This document shows, in pieces, positions 1 through 7,615 of a DNA stretch of 46,018 nucleotides (position 1 is its first letter; the number at the start of each line of letters is the position of its first letter). The DNA comes from Candidatus Kuenenbacteria bacterium. GTDB taxonomy: Bacteria; Patescibacteriota; Patescibacteriia; UBA2196; GWA2-42-15. The stretch lies in assembly GCA_012797775.1 (NCBI GenBank), contig JAAZOM010000024.1, positions 1 through 46,018 of the forward strand, in the 5' to 3' direction. The notes below the pieces were generated by a model that saw only the letters and a program-made list of their open reading frames with translations, had not been told where the DNA came from and made no database searches. The position numbers and the translations under genes were made by a program.

Positions 1-11
1 AAATATAAGAA

Positions 12-770
12 ATGTCATGGGATATAAATATGAATATTATTAAAACAAAATCATTTGAGTTGGCAATTCTTTCTAGGGGAGATTGCAGTGCGCCGAAATT
101 GGCTATTTTGATTCCCGGGAGATTAGATACAAAAGATTACATTAATTTCGTCAGTCATGCAGAATATCTAACTGGAAATGGTTTTCTTGCGGTGGCCTTT
201 GACCCGCCGGGAGTATGGGGTAGTCCTGGTGGTATAGAACTTTATACAACGACAAATTATATAAAAGCAATAAATGAGTTAATCGAATATTTCGGCGATA
301 AGCCGACGTTGCTACTCGGTCATAGTCGAGGAGCGGCAGCTGCAATTTTGGCTAGCTCAAATATAAATGTAATTGGTGTTGTTTCTGTAATGGCGAATTT
401 TGGCGCTCCTACCGTTCCGAGCGGAGAGGCCCAAGGAAAAGGTTTTGAAATTACACGTCGTGATTTACCCCCGGGTGGTACACCAACCAAAGAGAGAAAA
501 GAATTTACTTTGCCGATTGCTTATTGGGATGATGGTAAAAAATATAATACAATCGAAACTTTAAAAAAATGTATTAAACCAAAATTGATAGTTTGTGGTA
601 CAACTGACCAATTTACCACTCCAGATGAGGTGAAAAATCTATATAAGATGATACCGGAGCCAAAAATGATAAAAGAGATTAATTGCAACCATGACTATCG
701 TTATTATTTGGGAGCCATTCAAGAGGTCGAAGAGGCATTGGGCCAATTTTTATACAGATATAAACTTTAA
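12..770 (+). CDS. alpha/beta hydrolase family protein
   Basis: Predicted cytoplasmic serine hydrolase of about 252 residues; substrate unknown. The nucleophile elbow GHSRG lies at residues 103-107 (Ser105). A candidate acid is Asp200 (CGTTDQF) and a candidate base is His228 (NCNHDY), in the usual Ser-Asp-His order of the fold. An oxyanion-type segment (LIPGRLD) lies near residue 35. No signal peptide or membrane segment is seen. Only 11 bases precede this start, so a second in-frame ATG at 30 cannot be excluded and the promoter is not visible. A small unknown gene follows 11 bases downstream. The family call is firm; esterase, dienelactone hydrolase or peptidase activity cannot be separated. 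Confidence 0.8.
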   Translation: MSWDINMNIIKTKSFELAILSRGDCSAPKLAILIPGRLDTKDYINFVSHAEYLTGNGFLAVAFDPPGVWGSPGGIELYTTTNYIKAINELIEYFGDKPTLLLGHSRGAAAAILASSNINVIGVVSVMANFGAPTVPSGEAQGKGFEITRRDLPPGGTPTKERKEFTLPIAYWDDGKKYNTIETLKKCIKPKLIVCGTTDQFTTPDEVKNLYKMIPEPKMIKEINCNHDYRYYLGAIQEVEEALGQFLYRYKL

Positions 771-781
771 ACAAATTAAAT

Positions 782-1072
782 ATGGGTTTATTAGATTTTA
801 TTTTTACTACTACACCGCATAAGAAGAATGTGGCTTTTGGCGAGGACAAAATGAAACTGACACGGCAGGATATTATTGATTTAGTTTGGAGTATTGACAG
901 TTTGCAGGATTCTCAAAAAGAGATGATCAGAGCTGAATTGGAAAGAGAGCTGGACGATGGCGGCGTATCACAATTTGAATATAAGAATATTGTCCAACGG
1001 CTGGCGGAAAAAAGAGCGCAGCTGGGGTTGAGTGAAGTGGATGTGAAAAATCTTAGGAGGGTATTGGGTTAG
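782..1072 (+). CDS. small hypothetical protein
   Basis: A 96-residue protein I do not recognise. The N-terminal 20 residues are hydrophobic or basic (MGLLDFIF...). From Met24 on (ATG at 851) it becomes charged and helical (LTRQDIIDLVWSIDSLQDSQK, then an alternating Glu/Arg/Lys helix). No Cys, no clear membrane segment and no catalytic motif are seen. It follows the hydrolase by 11 bases and may be cotranscribed with it. The start could be 782 or 851. A GC-rich palindromic repeat follows the stop codon. Confidence 0.55.
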   Translation: MGLLDFIFTTTPHKKNVAFGEDKMKLTRQDIIDLVWSIDSLQDSQKEMIRAELERELDDGGVSQFEYKNIVQRLAEKRAQLGLSEVDVKNLRRVLG

Positions 1073-1104
1073 TTTATTAAAATTTACCTTGAGCGATTAG
1101 CGAA

Positions 1105-1165
1105 AGGTCTCGTGAATATTTTTTGGCACGAGATCCTTCCCCCGCCTCGGGCGGGGTCAGGATAA
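1105..1165. repeat. GC-rich palindromic dispersed repeat, copy A
   Basis: Two adjacent hairpins occupy the gap before adk. One pairs 1106-1114 with 1127-1136 (GGTCTCGTG with CACGAGATCC, one bulge). The other pairs CCCCGCC (1140-1146) with GGCGGGG (1150-1156). The unit ends in TCAGGATA (1157-1164). Its reverse complement matches the left half of the element at 45212-45334, from TATCCTGA through the GCGGGGGAAGGATC block to CGTG(C/T)CAAAA. No U-run follows either hairpin, so it is not a clean terminator. Confidence 0.7.
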
Positions 1166-1177
1166 AATTATTTGATT

Positions 1178-1816
1178 ATGTATAAAATTCTTTTTATCGG
1201 TCCGCAAGGATCAGGCAAAGGTACGCAGGCGCAACTTTTGGCAGAAAAATTTGGATTGCCGATTTTTTCTACTGGCAATATTTTGCGTCAAAAGGTCCAA
1301 CAGCAAGATGAGCTCGGCCGAGAGATAAAAAGCTTGATCGATGCCGGGTATTTGGTGCCCGATGAATTAGTAAATAAAATAATTGCTGAAAAAATAAAAA
1401 CAGACGGACAAAAAGGTTATATTCTGGATGGCTATCCGCGAAATCTGGCGCAAGCCGAATTTTTGGCAAACCAAGATGAGCTGACACATGTTATAGAAAT
1501 AGATTTGCCAGAGGAGGAAACAATCAGAAGGGTTGGAGGACGAAGAACCTGCCCGGAGTGTCAAAGGGTCTATCACATTGAGCATAATCCGCCGGAGGTA
1601 GAGGGATTGTGCGATGATGATGATGAGTCGCTGGTAATAAGAGAAGACGAGACAGAAGAAGCTCTAAAAAAGAGACTGGCAATATATCATGAGCAAACAG
1701 AGCCGGTGATAGAGTTTTACAAAGCGAAGAATATTCATCATAAGATTGACGGCCGACCGGCGATTGAAAGGGTGTTTGAGGAGGTGATGAGTAAATTAGC
1801 AACTAGTAATTCGTAA
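1178..1816 (+). CDS. adk: adenylate kinase
   Basis: Catalyses ATP + AMP = 2 ADP in the cytoplasm. The P-loop GPQGSGKGT lies at residues 8-16, followed by the AMP-binding region (STGNILR) and DGYPRN. The LID carries a zinc-type site, Cys-x2-Cys (CPEC) and then Cys-x2-Asp (CDDD), the Cys3-Asp arrangement known from Bacillus subtilis Adk. The ATG at 1178 is chosen because MYKILFIGPQ fits the family N terminus; an upstream TTG at 1172 also reads in frame. Length (212 aa) is normal. The last residues (ATSNS) are encoded by a low-complexity AACTAG-type microrepeat that runs into the next gap, so the tail looks repeat-derived. Confidence 0.95.
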   Translation: MYKILFIGPQGSGKGTQAQLLAEKFGLPIFSTGNILRQKVQQQDELGREIKSLIDAGYLVPDELVNKIIAEKIKTDGQKGYILDGYPRNLAQAEFLANQDELTHVIEIDLPEEETIRRVGGRRTCPECQRVYHIEHNPPEVEGLCDDDDESLVIREDETEEALKKRLAIYHEQTEPVIEFYKAKNIHHKIDGRPAIERVFEEVMSKLATSNS

Positions 1817-1845
1817 CTAGCAATATGAATTATGATTTAAGATTT

Positions 1846-2763
1846 ATGAATAAGAAGATAGTGGTCACACAAAATTTAGGTTTGTCGGAAGATCAAGGGA
1901 TTAGATTGAGTAAAATTGGTGATGTTAAATTTTATAAGGATTTGCCTAAAGATGAGAGCGAATGGCTTTGCAGATGTCAAGAGGCTGATATTATTTTGTC
2001 CGGCAAACACTGGGCGAAGAAAGCTATGCTTAAGTTGGAAAATAAATTTTTTTCCTTCCCTTTTGTTGGCTATGGCTGGTTAGATATTGAAAAATGTAAA
2101 GAAAAAAATATTATAGTAGCTATATCACCCGGTTGCAATAAAGATGCTGTTGCTGAGTGGATGGTGGGTTTTATGATAAATTTATTACGGCAACAATATT
2201 TGTTCATTAATATGGCAAAGGAAGGGTCTTATGCTGGCGAAGCAGCAAAGACAATTGGCTTGAGAGATAAAAAAGTGTCAGTATTGGGCAAAGGGCATGT
2301 TGGCTCGAAGGTGGGGAAGATATGCGAGGCTTTTGACATGGTTGTTGAATATTTTGTCAGAGGTGATGATTTGTTTAAAAAAACGCAATATGCCGACGTC
2401 GTTTTTAACTGCTTATCGCACAATCCAACGACTGAAAAATTATTAGATGATAATTTTTTTATTAATTTAAAAGAAGGCGCTTATTTTATTAGTGCGACTT
2501 CAGATGAAGTTTTTGATACCGATGGATTAATGCATGCTTTAGATTCAGGCCACTTAGCTGGTGCTGGTATAGACGCTGGGAGTGTATCAGTCGGTGATTG
2601 TACAAATCTTTATTATTTGAAATTAGCAAGACATGGCAAGATACTGGCGACGCCACATGTGGCATATAATACTGATATTACTAATTTAATATGCGGTGAC
2701 ATGATGATAGAAAACGTGGAGGCTTGGGTAAATGGGCAACCAATAAATTTGGTAACAAGATAA
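1846..2763 (+). CDS. divergent D-isomer 2-hydroxyacid dehydrogenase-like protein
   Basis: NAD-dependent 2-hydroxyacid dehydrogenase fold, about 305 aa. The Rossmann glycine motif GKGHVG is at residues 148-153 and the catalytic-type His is in ATPHVAYN (His271). The segment that normally reads N-T-A-R-G here reads ISATSD, so the substrate-binding Arg is Ser219, and the Glu after the GID motif is not evident. It may be inactive or act on an unusual substrate. An in-frame ATG at 1825 adds seven residues. These are encoded by a microrepeat also seen near 23990 (17 shared bases, TTATGATTTAAGATTTA), so I favour 1846. It is followed three bases later by map. Confidence 0.75.
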   Translation: MNKKIVVTQNLGLSEDQGIRLSKIGDVKFYKDLPKDESEWLCRCQEADIILSGKHWAKKAMLKLENKFFSFPFVGYGWLDIEKCKEKNIIVAISPGCNKDAVAEWMVGFMINLLRQQYLFINMAKEGSYAGEAAKTIGLRDKKVSVLGKGHVGSKVGKICEAFDMVVEYFVRGDDLFKKTQYADVVFNCLSHNPTTEKLLDDNFFINLKEGAYFISATSDEVFDTDGLMHALDSGHLAGAGIDAGSVSVGDCTNLYYLKLARHGKILATPHVAYNTDITNLICGDMMIENVEAWVNGQPINLVTR

Positions 2764-2766
2764 ATT

Positions 2767-3522
2767 ATGACCACGATAAAAAAACCAGAGGAAATAAAAA
2801 TTATTGCTGAGGGCGGTAAGAAACTGGCCAAGATTTTGAAATTGGTGATAAAAAGAGCGCAGCCCGGGATAAATGCTTGGCAATTGGATCAATATGCTGA
2901 AGAGTTGATTATTAAAGCTGGTGGGCACCCAGCGTTTAAAGGGCACGCAGGTTTCCCCGGGACTTTATGTATATCACCGAATGAAGCAGTGGTGCATGGG
3001 GTGCCGAAAAAAGAAATGATTTTAAAAGAAGGAGACATCGTGGGGGTTGATATTGGGATGCGTTATCCGGCGGTCGATGGACTCTATACTGATATGGCGC
3101 GAACGGTGGGTGTGGGAAAAATTTCTGATGAGGCAAAGAAATTAATCAAGGTAACAGAAGAATCTTTTTTTCAAGGAATAAAAACGGTGAGGGAGGGATC
3201 GAGAGTCGGTGATTTGGGCGCGACAATACAAGAATATGTAGAAAAAAATGGTTTCTCAGTGATTAGGAGCTTGTGCGGACACGGGGTCGGTTATAGCGTG
3301 CACGAAGATCCGAAGGTGATGAATTTTGGGCAAAAAGGAACCGGGGAGGTTTTGAAAGAAGGCGTGGTCCTAGCGATAGAGCCGATGGTGGCGGCCGGAC
3401 ATTATGAGCTAGAAACATTGGAAGACGGCTGGACAGCAGTGACCAAAGACCGAAAATTGGCAGCGCATTATGAAAATACAATCGTAGTGACAAAAAGTGG
3501 TTGCAAAATATTGACTAAGTAA
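2767..3522 (+). CDS. map: methionine aminopeptidase, type I
   Basis: Removes the initiator Met from nascent proteins. The dinuclear-metal ligands of the family are visible: Asp in VGVDIGMRY, Asp in LYTDMARTVG, His in CGHGVGYSVHEDP, Glu in AIEPMVAAG and Glu in HYENTIVVT. Its 251 aa are typical of type Ia enzymes without an N-terminal extension or type II insert. It starts three bases after the dehydrogenase stop and precedes ruvX by eight bases, so it is probably cotranscribed with both. In many bacteria map sits near adk, as it does here. Confidence 0.95.
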   Translation: MTTIKKPEEIKIIAEGGKKLAKILKLVIKRAQPGINAWQLDQYAEELIIKAGGHPAFKGHAGFPGTLCISPNEAVVHGVPKKEMILKEGDIVGVDIGMRYPAVDGLYTDMARTVGVGKISDEAKKLIKVTEESFFQGIKTVREGSRVGDLGATIQEYVEKNGFSVIRSLCGHGVGYSVHEDPKVMNFGQKGTGEVLKEGVVLAIEPMVAAGHYELETLEDGWTAVTKDRKLAAHYENTIVVTKSGCKILTK

Positions 3523-3530
3523 TTTTATTT

Positions 3531-3926
3531 ATGAGAAGCACTGACGGCAGGATTTTGGGTATAGATTTTGGAGAAAAAAATATTGGGCTAGCTATTTCTG
3601 ACCGAGAACAGAGTCAGGCTTTTGTTTATGGGACGCTTAAAGTGTCCAATAATCTTTTTGATGATTTGAAAGAAATTTGTGAGAAAGAATTGATCGATAA
3701 AATAGTGGTGGGATTGCCATTGTCACTGAAAGGGGAATATACGAATAAAACAGAAGAGGTGGTCTATTTTGTGGAGGAGCTGGAGATAAAAACAAAATTA
3801 TTGGTAGAAACTCAGGACGAGCGATTGAGCAGCGTGGAGGCGGACAAGACGGGTAGCGGACACGGCAGAGACGAGGAGTCAGCGAGGATTATTTTGCAGA
3901 GCTATTTGGATAAAAAGAACAGTTAA
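3531..3926 (+). CDS. ruvX: RuvX/YqgF family putative Holliday junction resolvase / pre-16S rRNA nuclease
   Basis: RNase H-like fold protein of 131 aa. The N terminus ILGIDFGEKNIGLAISD carries the first conserved Asp. KIVVGLPLSLKGE is the second strand motif, and the C-terminal part (ETQDERLSSVEAD) holds the remaining acidic positions. In Escherichia coli the homologue acts in 16S rRNA 5'-end maturation; a role on Holliday junctions has been proposed. Length fits the family. Gap to map is eight bases and to rmuC 31 bases. Confidence 0.9.
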   Translation: MRSTDGRILGIDFGEKNIGLAISDREQSQAFVYGTLKVSNNLFDDLKEICEKELIDKIVVGLPLSLKGEYTNKTEEVVYFVEELEIKTKLLVETQDERLSSVEADKTGSGHGRDEESARIILQSYLDKKNS

Positions 3927-3957
3927 TATTTATTATTTAGGATTTGGGAATAATTTT

Positions 3958-5028
3958 ATGTCAACAACTTTACAAATTATAATTTTAATAATTGTGGCTG
4001 GAGGGTTTGGGCTGGTTTTATTTTTGTTGATGAAAAATAATAAACCCGGTGAACACAAAGAGGAATTATTTCGGATGAAAGAAGAAGTGGGAGAGATGAT
4101 GCGACGGGAAATCGGACAGATACGAGAAGAGATGAAGGGCAGCCTGGAAAAAAATATTGATTTTATTCAAAAACAATCTTTTCAAACTAGTTCAATTGTC
4201 AAAGATGTGACCAGTAAATTGGAAAAATTGGAAGCAACCAATAAACAAGTAATTAGTTTTACTGACCAGCTGCAAAATTTAGAGAAGGTTTTGACTAATT
4301 CCAAAAATCGTGGGTCACTCGGTGAGGCGAGTCTGGAACTGATCCTTGGTAATATTTTGCCGCCGCAGAGCTATGAGATGCAGTATAAATTTAAAAACGG
4401 CGAGGTGGTAGACGCGGTGGTAAAAATCAAAGACAAATTATTGCCGGTGGACGCCAAGTTTTCTTTGGAAAATTATCGGCGGATTTTGAATGAAGGGAAT
4501 GAAGAGAGAAAGAGGGAATTAGAAAAAGAATTTAAAAATGATCTGAAAAAGAGAATCGATGAAACAGCCAAATACATCAGACCGACGGAAGATACTTTGG
4601 ATTTTGCTTTTATGTTTATACCGGCCGAGGGTATTTATTATGATTTATTGATTAATGAAGTGGGGGCGGTCAAGGTGGATACCGGGGGCTTGATTGATTA
4701 TGCCTTTAAAGAAAAAAAGGTGATTATTGTCTCGCCAACAACTTTTGCGGCTTATCTCCAGACGGTTTTGCAGGGTTTGCGTGCCCTGCAGATCGAGGAA
4801 TCGGCCAAGGAAATCCGAAAAAGGGTGGAAGAGCTGGGGCGGCATTATGCCAGCTTTGATGAGTATATGAAAAAGTTGGGCAATACTTTGGGGACGACTG
4901 TCAATACTTACAATAGCGCTTATAAAGAGTTGAACAAAATAGATAAGGATGTGGTAAAAATTACTGAGGGGGAGAGGAAAATTGAGCCACTGGCCCTCGA
5001 TAAGCCAAATATGGGGAAAGAAGACTAG
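3958..5028 (+). CDS. rmuC: DNA recombination protein RmuC homologue
   Basis: 356 aa. An N-terminal membrane anchor (residues about 5-25) is followed by a charged coiled-coil segment (about 30-115) and then the RmuC nuclease-like core. The core begins with the family signature GSLGEASLELILGNILPP and continues with LPVDAKFSLENYRR and FMFIPAEGIYYDL. In E. coli RmuC limits inversion at short inverted repeats; biochemistry is poorly defined. That role is of interest in a window rich in short palindromes, but any link is inference. It ends the first gene cluster; the ATP synthase promoter lies just downstream. Confidence 0.9.
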   Translation: MSTTLQIIILIIVAGGFGLVLFLLMKNNKPGEHKEELFRMKEEVGEMMRREIGQIREEMKGSLEKNIDFIQKQSFQTSSIVKDVTSKLEKLEATNKQVISFTDQLQNLEKVLTNSKNRGSLGEASLELILGNILPPQSYEMQYKFKNGEVVDAVVKIKDKLLPVDAKFSLENYRRILNEGNEERKRELEKEFKNDLKKRIDETAKYIRPTEDTLDFAFMFIPAEGIYYDLLINEVGAVKVDTGGLIDYAFKEKKVIIVSPTTFAAYLQTVLQGLRALQIEESAKEIRKRVEELGRHYASFDEYMKKLGNTLGTTVNTYNSAYKELNKIDKDVVKITEGERKIEPLALDKPNMGKED

Positions 5029-5063
5029 ATTAAGGATATTTTTGGGTTAGTAATTTTAGACCC

Positions 5064-5092
5064 TTGACTCATAGCCAAAATCAGTTTAGAAT
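5064..5092 (+). promoter_or_regulatory. promoter of the ATP synthase operon
   Basis: TTGACT (5064-5069) and TAGAAT (5087-5092) are separated by 17 bases, a good sigma70-type match. The predicted leader is about 80 bases. It contains a small hairpin, GCTTTC/GAAAGC, near 5133-5150 before the first gene. Confidence 0.7.
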
Positions 5093-5177
5093 AAAGGTGA
5101 AAATTGTGGAAAATTAAGGCCCAAAGCCGAGGCTTTCTCACAAGAAAGCTATTTATTTTTGTTACAAAAAGAAAACG

Positions 5178-5462
5178 ATGGATAAAAAAGATGAGCAGAA
5201 AGACGGTAATGGGTCAGATAAAAATCAAACCATGATAGCTTTGGCGGTAGTGGGTAACTTGATATACACAATAGCGATACCAATAGTATTGTTTACTCTT
5301 TTGGGTAAATATTTAGATAATGAGACTGGCAAAAAATTTACTTTTATTTTAGCCGGTGGGGGTATTGGTATATTGGTTGGCATGTGGGGGGTTTATAAAA
5401 AAGCGGAAGAGCTCAAAAATAGGGTTTACGGGGAGAATAAAAATTCTAGTAACAAAAAATAA
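5178..5462 (+). CDS. AtpI/AtpZ-like F0F1 ATPase accessory membrane protein
   Basis: 94 aa with two membrane helices (about residues 20-43 and 52-72) joined by a short polar loop (GKYLDNETGKKFT) and flanked by charged tails. This matches the small AtpI/AtpZ family that heads many atp operons and is thought to help c-ring assembly or Mg handling. It is first in the operon and two bases upstream of atpB. Family placement rests on architecture and position, not on a catalytic motif. Confidence 0.75.
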   Translation: MDKKDEQKDGNGSDKNQTMIALAVVGNLIYTIAIPIVLFTLLGKYLDNETGKKFTFILAGGGIGILVGMWGVYKKAEELKNRVYGENKNSSNKK

Positions 5463-5464
5463 TT

Positions 5465-6241
5465 ATGCATATAAGTTTGGCCGCGGAACCAGTATTCCAT
5501 ATAGGTGGGTTTCCGGTTACCAATTCAATAATAAATACTTGGATAGCTGTTTTGATTTTTTTAGCCGTGGCGGTTGCTCTTAAGAGTAAAAAATTAAAAA
5601 ATGTGCCAAGCGGCCTGCAGAATTTTTTGGAGTATGTCCTGGAATTACTATTGGGGTTGATAGACGGGGTGACCCACAACAGAAAGAAATCAGAAAGGTT
5701 TTTGCCAATAGTAGGTACTTTATTTCTTTTCATATTAATTTCTAATTGGATGGGGCAGTTGCCGGGCACTGGGTCTATTGGCTGGAGTGAACATGGTAAG
5801 ATATTGCCTTTTTTGAGGCCAGGTACGAGCGATTTAAATACTACATTAGCTTTGGCCGTGTTCGCTGTTTTGACAACGCATGTTTATGGCGTGGTGACTA
5901 TTGGTTTTTTTAAGTATGCCAACAAGTTTGTTTATCTTGGCGGGCTATGGAAGGCGTTAAAAACTTTTAACCCAATGAATATATTTACTGCCATTATAAA
6001 TTTTTTTATTGGAATAATAGAATTTTTTTCTGAAATTTCCAAAACGGTTTCTTTGTCGTTGCGGTTGTTCGGAAATATTTTTGCCGGTGAGGTTCTTTTG
6101 ACAGTGATGGCTTCTTTGATTGCTTTTATTGTGCCTATACCTTTTATGTTTTTGGAGCTTTTGGTCGGTGCGGTACAAGCGACGATATTCGCAATGTTGA
6201 CGATAGTTTTTTTGGAAGTGGCAACGAGCGAGGCTCATTAA
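5465..6241 (+). CDS. atpB: F0F1 ATP synthase subunit a
   Basis: Membrane proton-channel subunit, 258 aa and multi-helical. The essential Arg lies in SLSLRLFGNIFAGE near residue 200, the best conserved stretch of the family. The last helix contains the usual Gln (VQATIFAMLTIVFL). The N terminus carries the PVFHIGGFPVTNS segment seen in many a subunits. About 97 bases without a gene separate it from atpE. Confidence 0.95.
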   Translation: MHISLAAEPVFHIGGFPVTNSIINTWIAVLIFLAVAVALKSKKLKNVPSGLQNFLEYVLELLLGLIDGVTHNRKKSERFLPIVGTLFLFILISNWMGQLPGTGSIGWSEHGKILPFLRPGTSDLNTTLALAVFAVLTTHVYGVVTIGFFKYANKFVYLGGLWKALKTFNPMNIFTAIINFFIGIIEFFSEISKTVSLSLRLFGNIFAGEVLLTVMASLIAFIVPIPFMFLELLVGAVQATIFAMLTIVFLEVATSEAH

Positions 6242-6338
6242 TTTTAAAAATTATTAATTAATTTTATTTGGACGTTAATAATATTTTGGCGTATTGATCG
6301 GCTCGCCTCGGTCCGTCCAGATAGGAAAGGTAATATTT

Positions 6339-6557
6339 ATGGATGCAGAAGTTATAACAGTTGTAGCAAAAGGCGCTACTATGACAATCGGTGGTATTTT
6401 TCCAGCCATTGCCATTGGCAAGATAGTTTCTAAAGCAATGGAAGCTATTGGCCGCAACCCAGAAGCTGGTAGCAAGCTTTTCACTCCAATGTTGGTCGGT
6501 GCAGCTTTTGCCGAAGCCATCGCCATTTATGCTTTGGTCGTGGTGTTTACTTTATAG
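6339..6557 (+). CDS. atpE: F0F1 ATP synthase subunit c
   Basis: 72-residue hairpin of two membrane helices joined by the polar loop AIGRNPEA (the family RQP-type loop is RNP here). The ion-binding Glu is in AFAEAIAIY of helix 2. The residues after it (AIA) lack the Ser/Thr of sodium-type c subunits, and helix 1 has Pro where they have Gln, so proton coupling is more likely. ATG 6339 is chosen because AGGAAAGG precedes it and MDAEVITV begins the conserved sequence; an upstream in-frame ATG at 6294 would add 15 polar residues. Two strong hairpins follow the stop codon. Confidence 0.93.
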   Translation: MDAEVITVVAKGATMTIGGIFPAIAIGKIVSKAMEAIGRNPEAGSKLFTPMLVGAAFAEAIAIYALVVVFTL

Positions 6558-6563
6558 TAAAAA

Positions 6564-6633
6564 GCCGTCTTCCAATAAGAAGACGGCAGACAAGAGATTA
6601 ATTATAGATGTTTTGATAATTAATTTCTTGTCT
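6564..6633 (+). promoter_or_regulatory. tandem intercistronic hairpins after atpE
   Basis: Hairpin 1 pairs GCCGTCTTC (6564-6572) with GAAGACGGC (6579-6587), a nine-base-pair GC-rich stem. Hairpin 2 starts on the next base and pairs 6588-6605 with 6616-6633 over 18 positions, with one G-U pair. Neither is followed by a clean U-run. They separate the c gene from atpF and could stabilise the upstream message or reduce read-through, which would suit the high copy number of subunit c. The function is inferred; the structures are directly visible. Confidence 0.65.
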
Positions 6634-6655
6634 GTTAAATAAATTTATAATAAAT

Positions 6656-7216
6656 ATGATTATTGACTTGATAAACATTGCCCAAGCGGCGGAAGAAGTT
6701 AGCCATGAGGTCGAGCCACAGTCATTGACCGCGATTTTAGGCATAGACTGGAAATTATTTGTTGCCCAATTGATAAATTTTGGTTTGGTGCTTTTTGTTT
6801 TGTGGCGATGGGTTTATAAACCATTAGTTAAAATTTTAAACGAAAGGACAAAAAAAATAGAAAAAAGTTTAAAAGAAGCTGAAGAGATTGAGAAGAGACT
6901 GGGCGAGACAAAAGAACAACAGGAAGAGATCTTGGCCAGTTCAAGGAAAGAAGCGGCGGTAATTTTGGAAAGTGCCGAGAAAGAGGCAGTGGAGAACAAA
7001 AATAAAATGTTGAAGGAGGCGGAAGACAAGATAAACAAACAGATTGATCTGGCCCGACAGCGACTGGCAGAGGAGAAAGACAAGATAGCCAAGGAAATAA
7101 AATTGGAGGTAGCTGATATAGTAGAGGAATCTTTGAAAAAGATTATTCCAGAGCAACTCGATAACAAGATTGACAAAAGAATTATTAAAAAAAGTTTAGA
7201 AAAGCATGAAAGTTAA
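6656..7216 (+). CDS. atpF: F0F1 ATP synthase subunit b
   Basis: Peripheral stalk subunit, 186 aa. One membrane helix (about residues 30-52, KLFVAQLINFGLVLFVLWRW) is followed by YKPLVKILNERTKKIEKSL and a long charged coiled coil to the C terminus, as expected for subunit b. About 30 residues precede the helix, which is long for the family. It overlaps atpH by 11 bases, indicating tight coupling. Confidence 0.92.
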   Translation: MIIDLINIAQAAEEVSHEVEPQSLTAILGIDWKLFVAQLINFGLVLFVLWRWVYKPLVKILNERTKKIEKSLKEAEEIEKRLGETKEQQEEILASSRKEAAVILESAEKEAVENKNKMLKEAEDKINKQIDLARQRLAEEKDKIAKEIKLEVADIVEESLKKIIPEQLDNKIDKRIIKKSLEKHES

Positions 7217-7604
7217 AACACAGGAGTACGTACAATTATTTTATAAATTATTATCCGAGAGCGAGGAACCCAAACAAGTGATCGGAGATTTTTTGCAATT
7301 GATCTATGCTAATGGTGATCTGGGAAAAATAGAGGGCATAATAAGATCGTTTGAAGGATACTATCAAAAGATGGAGGACGTATCAGTTGCTCGGGTAGAA
7401 ACCGTTAAGCCGCTCGATGATGATGTCCGGAACATGATAAAGGGTTATATAAAAAAAATAAAGCCAGGCGTAAAGAGGGTCGAAATTGAAGAGGTGGTGG
7501 AGCCAAATATTTTGGGCGGAGTGAAGATAACGGTTGATGATATTTTGTTCGACGGCACAATAAAAAAACAATTAATAAATTTAAAAAATAGCTTAATTCA
7601 GTAA
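7206..7604 (+). CDS. atpH: F0F1 ATP synthase subunit delta (short form)
   Basis: 132 aa against about 175-180 for typical bacterial delta, so the N-terminal helical domain is reduced. The C-terminal part keeps the recognisable [28 protein letters not shown], matching the family end (GGxxIxxxDxxxDxSxxxxL). It joins the peripheral stalk to F1. Assignment also follows from its place between atpF and atpA. The ATG overlaps the end of atpF, and atpA follows after 11 bases. Confidence 0.88.
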   Translation: MKVKTQEYVQLFYKLLSESEEPKQVIGDFLQLIYANGDLGKIEGIIRSFEGYYQKMEDVSVARVETVKPLDDDVRNMIKGYIKKIKPGVKRVEIEEVVEPNILGGVKITVDDILFDGTIKKQLINLKNSLIQ

Positions 7605-7615
7605 CTTTTAGTTTT

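Noticed and set aside
6294-6338. Upstream in-frame start for atpE
   Set aside because: It would add polar residues not found in c subunits; the ATG at 6339 has a proper AGGAAAGG site.
6339-6557. Sodium-type ATP synthase c ring
   Set aside because: The Gln in helix 1 and the Ser/Thr after the ion-binding Glu that mark sodium binding are missing.
6814-7176. Long minus-strand frame opposite atpF (Ser/Phe-rich)
   Set aside because: The complement of a Lys/Glu-rich coiled coil gives open Ser/Phe-rich frames by composition; no start signals.
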